From the NCBI GenBank assembly GCA_947628675.1, contig CANRAR010000008.1:1-49031 (forward strand): 49,031 nucleotides of DNA. Direction: 5' to 3'. Shown piece after piece: positions 6,304-15,857 of this stretch. Numbering within the stretch: position 1 is the stretch's first letter; each line of letters begins with the position of its first letter. Source of the stretch: an uncultured Clostridia bacterium. GTDB taxonomy: Bacteria > Bacillota > Clostridia > Christensenellales > Borkfalkiaceae. Below the pieces are notes generated by a model. That model ran no database searches. It worked only from the letters and a program-made list of their open reading frames with translations, and was not told the origin of the DNA. A program made the position numbers and the translations under genes.

Positions 6304-8598
6304 CTATGCCTCCTCTTGAAGCCGCACGACGGCGCTGTACAGCGCGGAGCGGGTGAGTTCGGTTTTGACCCCGCGGAAGATGCGGAGCCTGCCGTTCTCC
6401 CGCGCGACGAGCCCCAATTCCTCGAACACGGCGAGGGCGAACACCGTCTGCTTCTCTTCGAGCCCCAATCTCGCCGCCGAACGGGCGAGTTCGGCGTACG
6501 TATCGCCCTCGAGGGAGGCATTGCGGATGGCGGAAAAGATGCCTAAAAGCCCCGTGCGCGAGGTATCCAGCCCGAGAAGGGCGCGGTAGCCGCACACCCC
6601 CTCCGCGACGAGGACGCGCGCCTTGCCCGTGACCGCCTCCTCCGCGGGGGGCTCATCGAGATAGACGACCTCGCGAAAGCCCGAAAGGTCGCACCCCGTC
6701 TCGGGCGCGTACAACAAAATATTGGCGGCGCTCCCCGACGAGGGGTGGAATACGTCGATGGGGAGCCCCTGTGCGGCGGGGAATTTTTCCAGCGTGGCGC
6801 GGTCGTGGAAGACGGCGCACAGCCCGTAGGCGCACGAGACGACCTTCTCTTCGATGAATGTGTTGAGCGCCCCGGCGGCGACGTGCTCCGCCCGCAGGGG
6901 ACGGTTGCCCGAGCAAAGGAGCAGGCTCTCGAACGCCTCCTCTTCGCCCCCCTTCTCGCCCTCGGCGAGCGCGGCGCGCACGAAGCCCTTCAAATATTCC
7001 TTGCCCTTGAAGCGGGAGAGGTTTAATTCGAACACGAGCTGTTTTTTGACGTCGCTCTTCAGAAGTTTGAGGTCGGAGGCGCCGTTGAAATACATGAACG
7101 GGATGCCGTCCGACGAAAACGAGACGTGGGGCGACAGCGGACGGAGGAGGGATGCTTCGAGCGCTCCCGTCTCCACCGCAAAGAGCGGCCGACGGTTGCC
7201 CACCCCGAAGGGTTCGAGCAGGTTGAGTTCGCGCGCGACCCGCTCGAAATCGTCGGAGATCTCGCAGACGGGGAGCGACGGCGTGAAATCTTCCCGCGCG
7301 TAGCGGGAGGCGATGTATGCGTTGAGGGCGGACTTGAATGCCTCAAACTTGTCGGCGCGCACGTTGATGCCCGCCGCCTGCGCGTGGCCGCCGAATTCTT
7401 CAATGTATTCGGAGCAATTCTTCAATGCTTCGAAGATGTTGACGCTCTCGATGGAGCGGGCGCTGCCCTTGAGCATATCGCCGTGGCGCACGAAGAGAAG
7501 CGCGGGACGGGCGTATTCCTCGGCGATGCGCGCCGCCACGATGCCCACGAAGCCCGCGTTCCACTTTTCCGCCGCGAGGGTGACGACGCTATCGAAGGCG
7601 CCCTCCTCGCGGATGAGAGACTGCGCCTGCGCGTGGAGTTCGTCGCAGCAGCGCTGGCGCTCGGAATTGTAGAGGTTGAGTTTTTCGGCGAGGACGGAGA
7701 TCTCCTCCTCGTTTTCCGCGGTGAACATTTTGAGGGCGGTGCGCGCATCCCCCATCCTGCCCGCGGCGTTGATGCGCGGGGCGACGGTGAAGGCGAGCGT
7801 CTGCGCGTTTACTTCCCGCTCCCCCATGAGCGCGGAAAATGCAAGACGGGGCGAAGTTTGGATGAGTTTTAAGCCCTCGGCGACGATGTCGCGGTTCTCG
7901 CCGAGGAGGGGAACGCTGTCCGCCACCGTGGAGAGGGCGGCGAAGTCCAAAAGGTCGTACGCCTTCTCGCCGATGAGCGCGCAGGCGAGTTTGAAGGCGA
8001 CGCCCGCGCCGCAGAGATTATCGTAGGGGTAGTCGTCCTTGAACTTGGGGTTGACGGTGATGCAGTCGGGGAGGCGCTCGGGGAGTTCGTGGTGGTCGGT
8101 GACGATGACGTAGGCGCCCTGCTGCTTGATGTATTCCACTTCCTCCGCGTTGGAGATGCCGCAGTCCACCGTGATGATGAGATCGGGCAGGAATTCATCG
8201 AAAATTTTGTCGAGGGCGGCGACGGACATCCCATAGCCGTCCGTGCGCTCGGGGACGAAGAGGTAGGGCTCGATGCCGAAGCGCTTCAAGGCGCGGGACA
8301 GGATGGCGCAGGCGCCGATGCCGTCGGCATCGTAGTCGCCGTACACCGCGACGCGCCACTCCTCCTCACGGGCGCGCTTCACGAGTTCTGCCGCCTCCTT
8401 CATGCCCTGCATGAGGAAGGGCGAGAGGAAGCGCTCGCGCGAGGGGTGCAAGAATGCCCGCATCTTCTCCGCCGTATCCTGCCCGCGCGCGAAAAGCAGG
8501 CTCGCCGTCGTCTCCGTGATGGAGAGTTCGGCGGCAAGGGCGCGCACGGTCTTTAATTGTTCGGGCGAAAATTCGTATTCGCGGACAAGTTTTTTCAT
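6304..8598 (-). CDS. recJ: single-stranded-DNA-specific exonuclease RecJ
   Basis: A 764-residue 5'-3' ssDNA exonuclease of the DHH superfamily, used in recombination and repair. DHH core motifs are intact: YGDYDADGIGA (about 90-100), TVDCGIS, TDHHELPE, and the DHHA1 part with GSARSIE and EFGGHAQAAGI. An OB-like domain follows, and the last ~230 residues are the extra C-terminal region seen in the longer Firmicutes RecJ proteins. It follows secF by 56 bases that contain a GC hairpin, and runs almost directly into rel. The Shine-Dalgarno is weak (GGAAAAG). Confidence 0.93.
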   Translation of the reverse strand: MKKLVREYEFSPEQLKTVRALAAELSITETTASLLFARGQDTAEKMRAFLHPSRERFLSPFLMQGMKEAAELVKRAREEEWRVAVYGDYDADGIGACAILSRALKRFGIEPYLFVPERTDGYGMSVAALDKIFDEFLPDLIITVDCGISNAEEVEYIKQQGAYVIVTDHHELPERLPDCITVNPKFKDDYPYDNLCGAGVAFKLACALIGEKAYDLLDFAALSTVADSVPLLGENRDIVAEGLKLIQTSPRLAFSALMGEREVNAQTLAFTVAPRINAAGRMGDARTALKMFTAENEEEISVLAEKLNLYNSERQRCCDELHAQAQSLIREEGAFDSVVTLAAEKWNAGFVGIVAARIAEEYARPALLFVRHGDMLKGSARSIESVNIFEALKNCSEYIEEFGGHAQAAGINVRADKFEAFKSALNAYIASRYAREDFTPSLPVCEISDDFERVARELNLLEPFGVGNRRPLFAVETGALEASLLRPLSPHVSFSSDGIPFMYFNGASDLKLLKSDVKKQLVFELNLSRFKGKEYLKGFVRAALAEGEKGGEEEAFESLLLCSGNRPLRAEHVAAGALNTFIEEKVVSCAYGLCAVFHDRATLEKFPAAQGLPIDVFHPSSGSAANILLYAPETGCDLSGFREVVYLDEPPAEEAVTGKARVLVAEGVCGYRALLGLDTSRTGLLGIFSAIRNASLEGDTYAELARSAARLGLEEKQTVFALAVFEELGLVARENGRLRIFRGVKTELTRSALYSAVVRLQEEA

Positions 8599-8617
8599 GA
8601 CTTTTCCATTATCGAAA

Positions 8618-8638
8618 ACGGCGGGAAGTACCCGCCGT
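8618..8638 (-). terminator. attenuator-like hairpin between secF and recJ
   Basis: ACGGCGGG, loop TACTT, CCCGCCGT followed on the minus strand by TTT. An 8-bp GC stem with a short U tail, so probably a partial terminator that lowers recJ-rel read-through from the Sec genes. Confidence 0.5.
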
Positions 8639-8654
8639 CTTTGTTCTTGGTCGA

Positions 8655-9677
8655 TTAAGTTTCGGGGGTCGAAGGGTCGGCCTCGGCTTCGGCGGCCTTT
8701 TCCGCTTTCTTCTTGCCGAAGTAGCGGGGCTTGTGCTTTGCCGCAAACTTATCGAACGCCGCCTTCACGGGAATGTGCAGGGAAGGCCCGAGCAGCAGCG
8801 AGGAATACGCGGCGACCGCAACGGGAAGCACGGCGGGCATCAGGAACAGCCTGACGCCGGCTGCCGCAATGCCGCCCGCGATGGCGAAGATCGCAATGCC
8901 CGCGGCGGCGAGGATGACGATCTTTTTCCAGCTCCCCTCCCACGCGTAGGCGACCGCATCCGCGGCATCGAGGGAGCGGAGGGCGGGATCCTGCTTCGCA
9001 TCGCGCAGTTTCATGCAATGAAGCAGCCAGAACACGAGCGAGAACACCGCCGCGATCGTGGCGAAGAGGAGCGGCGCATAGAAGTAGGTGGGAATGCGGG
9101 TGATCGCAAACAGCGAGAGCGTGAATGCCGCATCGTGCGCGGCAAGGCACAGCCCCGTGACCGCACAGCCCACGCCGAAGCGGACGCCGATGTAGATGAG
9201 ACCGACGACGACGCCCACCGTTAAGGCGACGGCGCCGCGCCAAATGGACTCGTAATAGAGGCCGCCGAGGCTCTCCACCGCGTGGGACTCGACGCGGATC
9301 TCCGCGCCGCTCAAAAGTTCCGCTGCAGCGATGTCCGCGGTAATTTTATCCTGTACGGAGGTGAGCGCCTCCGCGGAGGTATCGGCGGGAAGAGTGTAGG
9401 AGAGGTACGCCATATCCAACGTGGAATCGTAGCCCTCGTTCTCATCGAGCACTTTGACGCCGCCGAGCGCGCCGTCGCAAATGCTTTCGAGTTTTTCCAC
9501 CTTCTCGGGAGAAATTTGCACCGAGACATCGTACCGCACTTCCACGAGATAACTCTTTTCGCGGTCGGGCGAGGTGTTGAACCCGAGAATGCACATTAAG
9601 ATGATGCCGGCAATGATGACGGCGGCGGAGATCGCAAGCCAAACGGGCAGAAGTTTGAAGGGACGTTTAGTCTTCAT
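8655..9677 (-). CDS. secF: protein translocase subunit SecF (divergent)
   Basis: A 340-residue inner-membrane protein; SecF partners SecD to use the proton gradient for late steps of Sec-dependent export. An N-terminal transmembrane helix (about 11-32), an external domain, then a bundle of helices including the SecF-like stretch RFGVGCAVTGLCLAAHDAAF (about 166-185), where the conserved HD pair of family members is present. The C-terminus is a charged Lys/Ala/Glu tail. It overlaps secD by 11 bases with AAGGAGG inside the secD end. Sequence is far from the textbook SecF outside the core; assignment leans on that motif and on adjacency to secD. Confidence 0.8.
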   Translation of the reverse strand: MKTKRPFKLLPVWLAISAAVIIAGIILMCILGFNTSPDREKSYLVEVRYDVSVQISPEKVEKLESICDGALGGVKVLDENEGYDSTLDMAYLSYTLPADTSAEALTSVQDKITADIAAAELLSGAEIRVESHAVESLGGLYYESIWRGAVALTVGVVVGLIYIGVRFGVGCAVTGLCLAAHDAAFTLSLFAITRIPTYFYAPLLFATIAAVFSLVFWLLHCMKLRDAKQDPALRSLDAADAVAYAWEGSWKKIVILAAAGIAIFAIAGGIAAAGVRLFLMPAVLPVAVAAYSSLLLGPSLHIPVKAAFDKFAAKHKPRYFGKKKAEKAAEAEADPSTPET

Positions 9678-11202
9678 CGTCTTCCACCTCCTTCCTCTTG
9701 AAATTGCAGAATTTGCCCTGCTTTGTGGTGAAGCGCATCATGATCATCCACATGAACCTGCCGATGGCAAGGACGCTGATGCCCGAGAACAGCGAGCAGA
9801 GCCCGAGCATGAAGGCAAAGCCCGAAAGGTGGGTGAGCGCGATGGCGTAGGTGATGAACGAGACGCCCGCGACGACGATGTGAAGATCGAAGATGTGCCA
9901 GAAAGTGCTCTTATAGGCGTTCTTGACGGCGGCGGACATCGTTTTGCCTGCGACGTATTCCTTCCGCGCGCGCTCATAGACGAACGCCTGCGAGGCGGAA
10001 AGAAGCAGAGACGCGAGGAGCACCGCCGCGAACGTGTACGCGGAGACGGTGATGAACGAGAGGCTCCACATACAGAGGAGCGTGACGAGCAGGAAGAAGA
10101 GGTACGTGTACAGGTGGACGAAGCCCAAGAGCCCGTACCGTACGAAGAAGAACGCCATCATGAGGACGAACAGGACGCCGAATGCGATATACATATAGAC
10201 GAGCGCACTGTCGCCGTAGAGGGCGCGCATCGTGACGACGGAATCGAGGTTGAGGGAGAAGTCGCCGTCGTAGACGTCGGACGCGGGCGTCGCGGCGTTC
10301 GCGGTGGTATCGATGAGAATGGCGAGCGCCTCTGCCGCCTCCGCCGAGAACGGGCTCGAGGGATTGCTGATGTAGAGGCTGTCGTCCTCGACCGCCGAGG
10401 TGATGGAGAGCGAGATGACGGTGTTTTCGCCGACCTTGAAGAACAGCGTTCCCGAACCGCTCGAAGCGACATCCGCCGTGCGGGCGGCGAGACGTTCCTG
10501 CCCCGCGGAGGTGAAGTTGATGACGACGTAGTGCGTTCCTGCGCCGTCGGTCGCCGTGGAGGCGCCCTTCACGTATTCGCCGATGCTCTTGCCCGTGGCG
10601 GGGAGCGCCGTCGTAGCCGAGGCTTCATCCGAACCGAACTGCACTTCGAGATCGCCCATGTTGGCGAACAGGCTGAACGTGGAGGCATATGCGCCCGCCG
10701 TGGAAGCCGCCTGCGGCACAAAGACGCGCAGGGCGTAGCCATCGGCAACGTCGAGGCGGAAGCCTTCGATGTTCATGCGCTCGTAGCGCTCGGTGAGCCT
10801 GTCCTTCGCGTAGTTGAACTTATTGACGAATTCTTCCGTGACCTTCCCCTCTGCATCGAGGTTTTCTTCGGCATCGAAGCAAAGATTGCCGATCTGCGTA
10901 TAGCGCTCGGCGTACTCCGTCTTCTCCTTGCCCTCTTGCATACTGTTGAGATTGTCGCGGAACTCCGCCGCGGAGATGACGCCCTCCGGGTACAGCGTGG
11001 CGAGATACCCGCCGCCGCGGTACGAATCGTTGGCGCCGTACTCCACGCCGAGGTTGGCATCCTTATCGATCCATGTGACCACGGGGTCGAACTGCGTGAT
11101 GCTTCCTCCTCCGGCGGGCAACGCCACGAAACAAATGAAGCTCAAAGCGGCGATGATGAGGGTGGCAAGCGCCAGACAGATCGCCGATTTTACCTTTCCC
11201 AT
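9667..11202 (-). CDS. secD: protein translocase subunit SecD (divergent)
   Basis: A 511-residue membrane protein with one N-terminal helix (about 5-30), a large extracytoplasmic region (P1-like, about 35-320, containing NLGVEYG, the beta-stretch FRLDVADGYALRVFVP and NFTSAGQERLAART), and a C-terminal bundle of about five helices. The usual SecD order is kept, but motifs are eroded compared with characterised proteins. GAGGAG lies before the ATG, a strong promoter sits at 11275-11303, and the 3' end overlaps secF. It is therefore the head of secD-secF and probably recJ-rel as well. Confidence 0.8.
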   Translation of the reverse strand: MGKVKSAICLALATLIIAALSFICFVALPAGGGSITQFDPVVTWIDKDANLGVEYGANDSYRGGGYLATLYPEGVISAAEFRDNLNSMQEGKEKTEYAERYTQIGNLCFDAEENLDAEGKVTEEFVNKFNYAKDRLTERYERMNIEGFRLDVADGYALRVFVPQAASTAGAYASTFSLFANMGDLEVQFGSDEASATTALPATGKSIGEYVKGASTATDGAGTHYVVINFTSAGQERLAARTADVASSGSGTLFFKVGENTVISLSITSAVEDDSLYISNPSSPFSAEAAEALAILIDTTANAATPASDVYDGDFSLNLDSVVTMRALYGDSALVYMYIAFGVLFVLMMAFFFVRYGLLGFVHLYTYLFFLLVTLLCMWSLSFITVSAYTFAAVLLASLLLSASQAFVYERARKEYVAGKTMSAAVKNAYKSTFWHIFDLHIVVAGVSFITYAIALTHLSGFAFMLGLCSLFSGISVLAIGRFMWMIMMRFTTKQGKFCNFKRKEVEDDED

Positions 11203-11274
11203 TGTCTCCTCCTATCCTGACACGCGGGCCATGCCCGCATAGAATATTTCCTGACGGAAAAACTCACTCTTTAC

Positions 11275-11303
11275 ATTATATAAGAAAGGCGCGCGGCAGT
11301 CAA
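11275..11303 (-). promoter_or_regulatory. secD promoter
   Basis: Minus strand TTGACT (11298-11303), 17 bases, TATAAT (11275-11280). The ~65-base leader contains GCGGGC-ATG-GCCCGC (11224-11238), a 6-bp hairpin just before the ribosome binding site. Confidence 0.8.
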
Positions 11304-11335
11304 GCCGAAACGCCCTTTTTTTCGCATTTTTTCGC

Positions 11336-12631
11336 TTAATTTTCGCGCGATTTCCGCTCCGCCAAGATGTGCATCGCGCACTCGATGCGCTTTTTCATCA
11401 TCGCGCACGTCATGGCGTACGGCTCGTTGACGTCGCCGTTATAGTGATAATTGTTGGCGCTGCACCCGCCCGAGCAAATAAATTTGGCGAAACAGTCCTC
11501 GCACTTCTTGCGCGTGAAGAGGCAGTTGGTGGCGAATTGTTCTCGCAAATCCGCCCGCTCGATGCCCGTAAACACGCTGCCCATGCGCCAAGCCTTCTCC
11601 CCCGCGAACTGGTGGCAGGGGTAGAGGTCGCCGTTCGGAAGCACCGAAAAGTACTCGTTGCCCGCGCCGCAAGCCGAGACGCGCTTTTGAAGGCAGGGCC
11701 CGCCCTCTAAATCGACGTTGAAGTGGAAGAAGTTGAAGCCCCTCCCCTCCGCCTCGCGCTTTAAGTACTCGTCGCAGAGCCTTTCGTACTCGCCCTCGAT
11801 CTGCGGGAGGTGCTCCTCCCTTATTGCAAGGTCGGGGATCTCGGTGACGACGGGCTCCATGGAGAGGGAATCGAAGCCCTCGTCGGCGAGGAACAGGACG
11901 TCCCGCGAGAAATCGAGGTTCTTCGCCGTGAACGTGCCGCGGACGTAGTAGTGCTTGTCCCCTCTTATTTTGACGAACTTTTTGATCTTTTCGATGACGG
12001 CATCGAAACTCCCCTTGCCGTTTACGGTCTTTCTGACGGCGTCGTGCACCTCGGGGCGGCCGTCGAGGGAGAGGACGACGTTTTCCATCTCCTCGTTGAG
12101 AAAGTCCGCCTTCTCGCCGTCCAAAAGGAGGCCGTTGGTCGTCGTGGTGAAGAGGAAGGTCTTGCCGTGCTTTTTTCCCTCTTCCTTGGCGTAGAGCACC
12201 GTCTCTTTGAGGACGTCGAAATTCATGAGGGGCTCGCCGCCGAAGAAGTCCATTTCGAGGACTTTTCTCTTTCCGCTCTCGCGGATGAGGAAATCGACCG
12301 CCGCCTTGGCGACAGCAAGCGGCATCATCTCGCGCGCGGCGTGGTAGGCGCCCTCGTCCGCAAAGCAGTACTTGCAGCGGAGGTTGCAGTCGTGGCAGAC
12401 GTGCAGGCACAGCGCCTTTATTTCGTGCGATTTGATGGGGCGCGCCTGCGTTTCGGGGGCGCCGAGCAGCCCCGCCTCTTTGAGGTGCGCGATCTCGGCG
12501 AGTTCTTCGTCGGACATAGGGACGGGCTCGCCGCCGAGGTAGCGCGCAGTCTTTTCATCGCACTCGTGCAGGCTTCCGCTGCCCGTATCGTAGACGTAAA
12601 ATTTTTCGTGATAGGTAAAAATGTGCAGCAT
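11336..12631 (-). CDS. scfB: SCIFF peptide maturase ScfB (radical SAM/SPASM)
   Basis: A 431-residue radical SAM peptide-modifying enzyme. In characterised members it installs thioether bonds from Cys to a Thr alpha-carbon in the SCIFF precursor. An N-terminal recognition-like region (1-70) precedes the SAM cluster motif CHDCNLRCKYC (about 79-89), FFGGEPLMNF and SLDGRPEVHD. The SPASM part has CGAGNEYFSVLPNGDLYPCH, then CLFTRKKCEDC and CSGGCSANN, enough cysteines for auxiliary clusters. It lies directly downstream of scfA in the same orientation. No good Shine-Dalgarno precedes the ATG, and a GC hairpin separates it from scfA, which would keep enzyme below peptide. Confidence 0.93.
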   Translation of the reverse strand: MLHIFTYHEKFYVYDTGSGSLHECDEKTARYLGGEPVPMSDEELAEIAHLKEAGLLGAPETQARPIKSHEIKALCLHVCHDCNLRCKYCFADEGAYHAAREMMPLAVAKAAVDFLIRESGKRKVLEMDFFGGEPLMNFDVLKETVLYAKEEGKKHGKTFLFTTTTNGLLLDGEKADFLNEEMENVVLSLDGRPEVHDAVRKTVNGKGSFDAVIEKIKKFVKIRGDKHYYVRGTFTAKNLDFSRDVLFLADEGFDSLSMEPVVTEIPDLAIREEHLPQIEGEYERLCDEYLKREAEGRGFNFFHFNVDLEGGPCLQKRVSACGAGNEYFSVLPNGDLYPCHQFAGEKAWRMGSVFTGIERADLREQFATNCLFTRKKCEDCFAKFICSGGCSANNYHYNGDVNEPYAMTCAMMKKRIECAMHILAERKSREN

Positions 12632-12654
12632 TTTTTTGCGAAATCACGGCAAAA

Positions 12655-12676
12655 GAGCGGCGGAACACCGCCGCTC
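12655..12676 (-). terminator. hairpin between scfA and scfB
   Basis: GAGCGGCGG, loop of four bases, CCGCCGCTC, then TTTT on the minus strand. A 9-bp stem with a short U tail, probably a leaky terminator giving more scfA than scfB message. Confidence 0.6.
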
Positions 12677-12693
12677 GCCGTAAAGTTACGAAA

Positions 12694-12846
12694 TTATTTC
12701 TTTTCGATCTTCTGTTCGCGCGTGATGCGCTCGCAGGACTGGTTGCCCACCGTGCAACTCGTCTTGCAGGCGGATTGGCAGGTGCTCCTGCATTCGCCGC
12801 AGCCTGTGATTTTCTTTTCGGCGGGTTTTGCGATCGTCTTGATCAT
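12694..12846 (-). CDS. scfA: SCIFF ribosomal peptide precursor (six cysteines in forty-five)
   Basis: A 50-residue RiPP precursor. After a short Lys-rich leader, the core CGECRSTCQSACKTSC plus TVGNQSC carries exactly six cysteines in the invariant SCIFF spacing. In the family these are cross-linked to acceptor residues by the neighbouring radical SAM enzyme; the mature peptide's biological role remains unclear. The start at MIKTIAKP is chosen because GAGAGG lies just upstream; an ATG 19 codons earlier lies inside the promoter region and is rejected. The sequence is clearly conserved in the core and freer in the C-terminal tail (ERITREQKIEKK). Confidence 0.95.
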   Translation of the reverse strand: MIKTIAKPAEKKITGCGECRSTCQSACKTSCTVGNQSCERITREQKIEKK

Positions 12847-12874
12847 AGGAATTCCTCTCTGAAAGTTTTTCTTC

Positions 12875-12903
12875 ATTATACTATACGCCGCGCGAATTTG
12901 CAA
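12875..12903 (-). promoter_or_regulatory. scfA promoter
   Basis: Minus strand TTGCAA (12898-12903), 17 bases, TATAAT (12875-12880). The leader is about 25-30 bases, with a Shine-Dalgarno. Confidence 0.8.
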
Positions 12904-12911
12904 GCGTTTTT

Positions 12912-13292
12912 TTATGCTTTGCGCAATTTCGCTCCCAAAAGCGCACCGCCCGCCCCGAGCACCGCGCAGACGAGAAGTTCCAGAAGGAAGAGCGCGGAGA
13001 CGGAGGCTCCCCCGCCGATGATGGCAAAGACGGCGAGCGTGAGAAAAGCCGACAAAATTCCAGCCGCGACGCCCTTAAAAAGAGCCTTCTCGCGGCGGAT
13101 GAAGATCATGGAAAAGAGAAAGACGCCCGAGCACTTCACCACCCAATTGACCGCCGTGACGACGCCCTGCGGCGGCGCATACGCGCGGATGAACACCGCG
13201 GCGAGCGCGAGCGCCAAGAGACTGTAGATCGTGACCGCGAACACCGCCTTAAAGACTTCCCACGCGGCGCGCTTCCAAAATGCTTTCTCCAT
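12912..13292 (-). CDS. TIGR04086-like four-helix membrane protein
   Basis: A 126-residue integral membrane protein with four hydrophobic segments (about 14-36, 42-60, 72-92, 98-120) and no soluble domain. Its position between yajC and scfA and its topology match the TIGR04086 family, whose function is unknown but which is repeatedly found in this Clostridial neighbourhood. The start is set at ATG 13292, preceded by GGAGG at seven bases; the ATG seven codons upstream lies inside a hairpin. The inference is that it works with the Sec/YajC proteins or with SCIFF export, on context only. Confidence 0.8.
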   Translation of the reverse strand: MEKAFWKRAAWEVFKAVFAVTIYSLLALALAAVFIRAYAPPQGVVTAVNWVVKCSGVFLFSMIFIRREKALFKGVAAGILSAFLTLAVFAIIGGGASVSALFLLELLVCAVLGAGGALLGAKLRKA

Positions 13293-13299
13293 AGAAAAA

Positions 13300-13331
13300 C
13301 CTCCGCAACCCAACCTATGGGTATGCGGAGG
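13300..13331 (-). promoter_or_regulatory. hairpin that is both terminator-like and covers a ribosome binding site
   Basis: Minus strand: CCTCCGCA pairs with TGCGGAGG, with an inner ACCCA/TGGGT pair, then T5. The 3' arm contains the GGAGG used by the membrane-protein gene that starts at 13292. The structure could end yajC transcription or hide the ribosome binding site. Confidence 0.6.
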
Positions 13332-13347
13332 AAGTTCGCGTTATGCC

Positions 13348-13851
13348 TTATTCCTGCTTTTCTTCGGGTTCCTCGGCGGGAGCGGGCTCCTCGGCGGGGG
13401 CTTCGGGCTCTGCGGGTGCTTCGGAGGGCTCCGTCGCTGCGGGCGCTTCGCCGCGCTTGGCGGCCTCCTTCGCCTCTTTTTCCGCACGGCGGCGGGCTTC
13501 CGCCTCCTCGCGCGCGATCTGCGTGGGCCCCTTGGCATCCGTCTGATAGATGCACTCCTTATCCACCTTGACATACGACTTGCCCGATTGCTCAGTGCCC
13601 GTCTCGATGACGATGGTATCGTCGTCGCACACTTCCTTGACGATGCCGCAGATGCCGCCCGTCGTCTTTACCTTGTTGCCGGGCTGAATGGCTTCGATCT
13701 GCTCGATATACTCCTGACGGCGCTGTTTGTTCTTCCTGCCCGAAAAGACGAAGTACACGACAAAGAGTACGACGATGAGGCCAAGGACGATCCAAATACC
13801 GTATTTCGAGAACCAGCTGGTTTCTCCTTCCGCTAACAAATTCCAAATCAT
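13348..13851 (-). CDS. yajC: preprotein translocase accessory subunit YajC
   Basis: A 167-residue membrane protein accessory to SecDF. It has one transmembrane helix (about 17-38, YGIWIVLGLIVVLFVVYFVF), then the YajC domain with RRQEYIEQIEAIQPGNKVKT and GGICGIVKEV. Typical YajC is about 85-110 residues; here roughly 60 extra C-terminal residues form a low-complexity Ala/Pro/Glu tail (repeats of PAEE, EAPAEP). The start at MIWNLL has AAAGGAGATG upstream; an in-frame ATG 17 codons earlier is rejected. It lies between tgt and the TIGR04086-like gene. Confidence 0.9.
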   Translation of the reverse strand: MIWNLLAEGETSWFSKYGIWIVLGLIVVLFVVYFVFSGRKNKQRRQEYIEQIEAIQPGNKVKTTGGICGIVKEVCDDDTIVIETGTEQSGKSYVKVDKECIYQTDAKGPTQIAREEAEARRRAEKEAKEAAKRGEAPAATEPSEAPAEPEAPAEEPAPAEEPEEKQE

Positions 13852-13939
13852 AATCTCATCTCCTTTTGCATTTATCATAACCGCTTTTGACGATTTTGGC
13901 AAGCAATTTTAGGGCGATTTTTGCCATGTTCTGCCAATT

Positions 13940-15376
<1,437 letters not shown>

Positions 15377-15380
<4 letters not shown>

Positions 15381-15652
15381 ACGCCGAGTGCCTTTTTCAA
15401 CGAAGCGATGTCGCGGTATCCCGTATATTTTTCCGGGTGTTCTTCCATGCTTTTGACCTCTTCCATCGCCGATAAAGTATCACGGTTCGAGACTCCTCGC
15501 GCGACCTCGAAGGGGATCCCCTGTTCCGCCAACGCCTTTTTCAGATAAATGTTGATCGCGGTGGACAAATCCATGCCCAAATCGGCAAACAGTTCCTGTG
15601 CTTGCTTTTTTACTTCCGCATCGATGGTGATATTGGTAGATACTTTCGCCAT
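15377..15652 (-). CDS. DinJ/RelB-type antitoxin
   Basis: A 91-residue antitoxin. The N-terminal STNITIDAEVKKQAQELFADLG is a ribbon-helix-helix DNA-binding segment, followed by LSTAINIYLKKALAEQGIPFEV, the conserved DinJ/RelB stretch. The C-terminal half should wrap the YafQ-like toxin encoded next. GGGAGGGG precedes the ATG. It has its own consensus promoter overlapped by a palindrome, the standard arrangement for autorepression by the toxin-antitoxin complex. Confidence 0.9.
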
Positions 15653-15676
15653 TTTATTGCCCCTCCCTTTGGCACT

Positions 15677-15705
15677 ATTCTAACATATTATATGAGAAAT
15701 GTCAA
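15677..15705 (-). promoter_or_regulatory. toxin-antitoxin promoter
   Basis: Minus strand TTGACA (15700-15705), 17 bases, TAGAAT (15677-15682). Nearly consensus, so strong when not repressed. Confidence 0.85.
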
Positions 15706-15712
15706 TATGTTA
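15681..15712. promoter_or_regulatory. toxin-antitoxin operator
   Basis: TAACATATT (15681-15689) and AATATGTTA (15704-15712) form a perfect 9-bp inverted repeat separated by 14 bases. One arm overlaps the -10 and the other touches the -35, as expected for repression by the ribbon-helix-helix antitoxin. Confidence 0.75.
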
Positions 15713-15857
15713 TGCGCATAAATTATACGTTTTTATATAAATTGTGTGACATACGTGAGCGTTGTAAAAAGAAAAACGACCCTCTTCAGGAGGAAACAAG
15801 ACGAGGGCGAGGAGCCCCACCTCCCAAGAGGGGCGACAACGGACTTCGCTCTTCGGG

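Noticed and set aside
9574-11220. 548-codon open frame antisense to secD
   Set aside because: Asp/Glu/Arg/Gly-rich shadow of a gene with membrane topology and good start signals.
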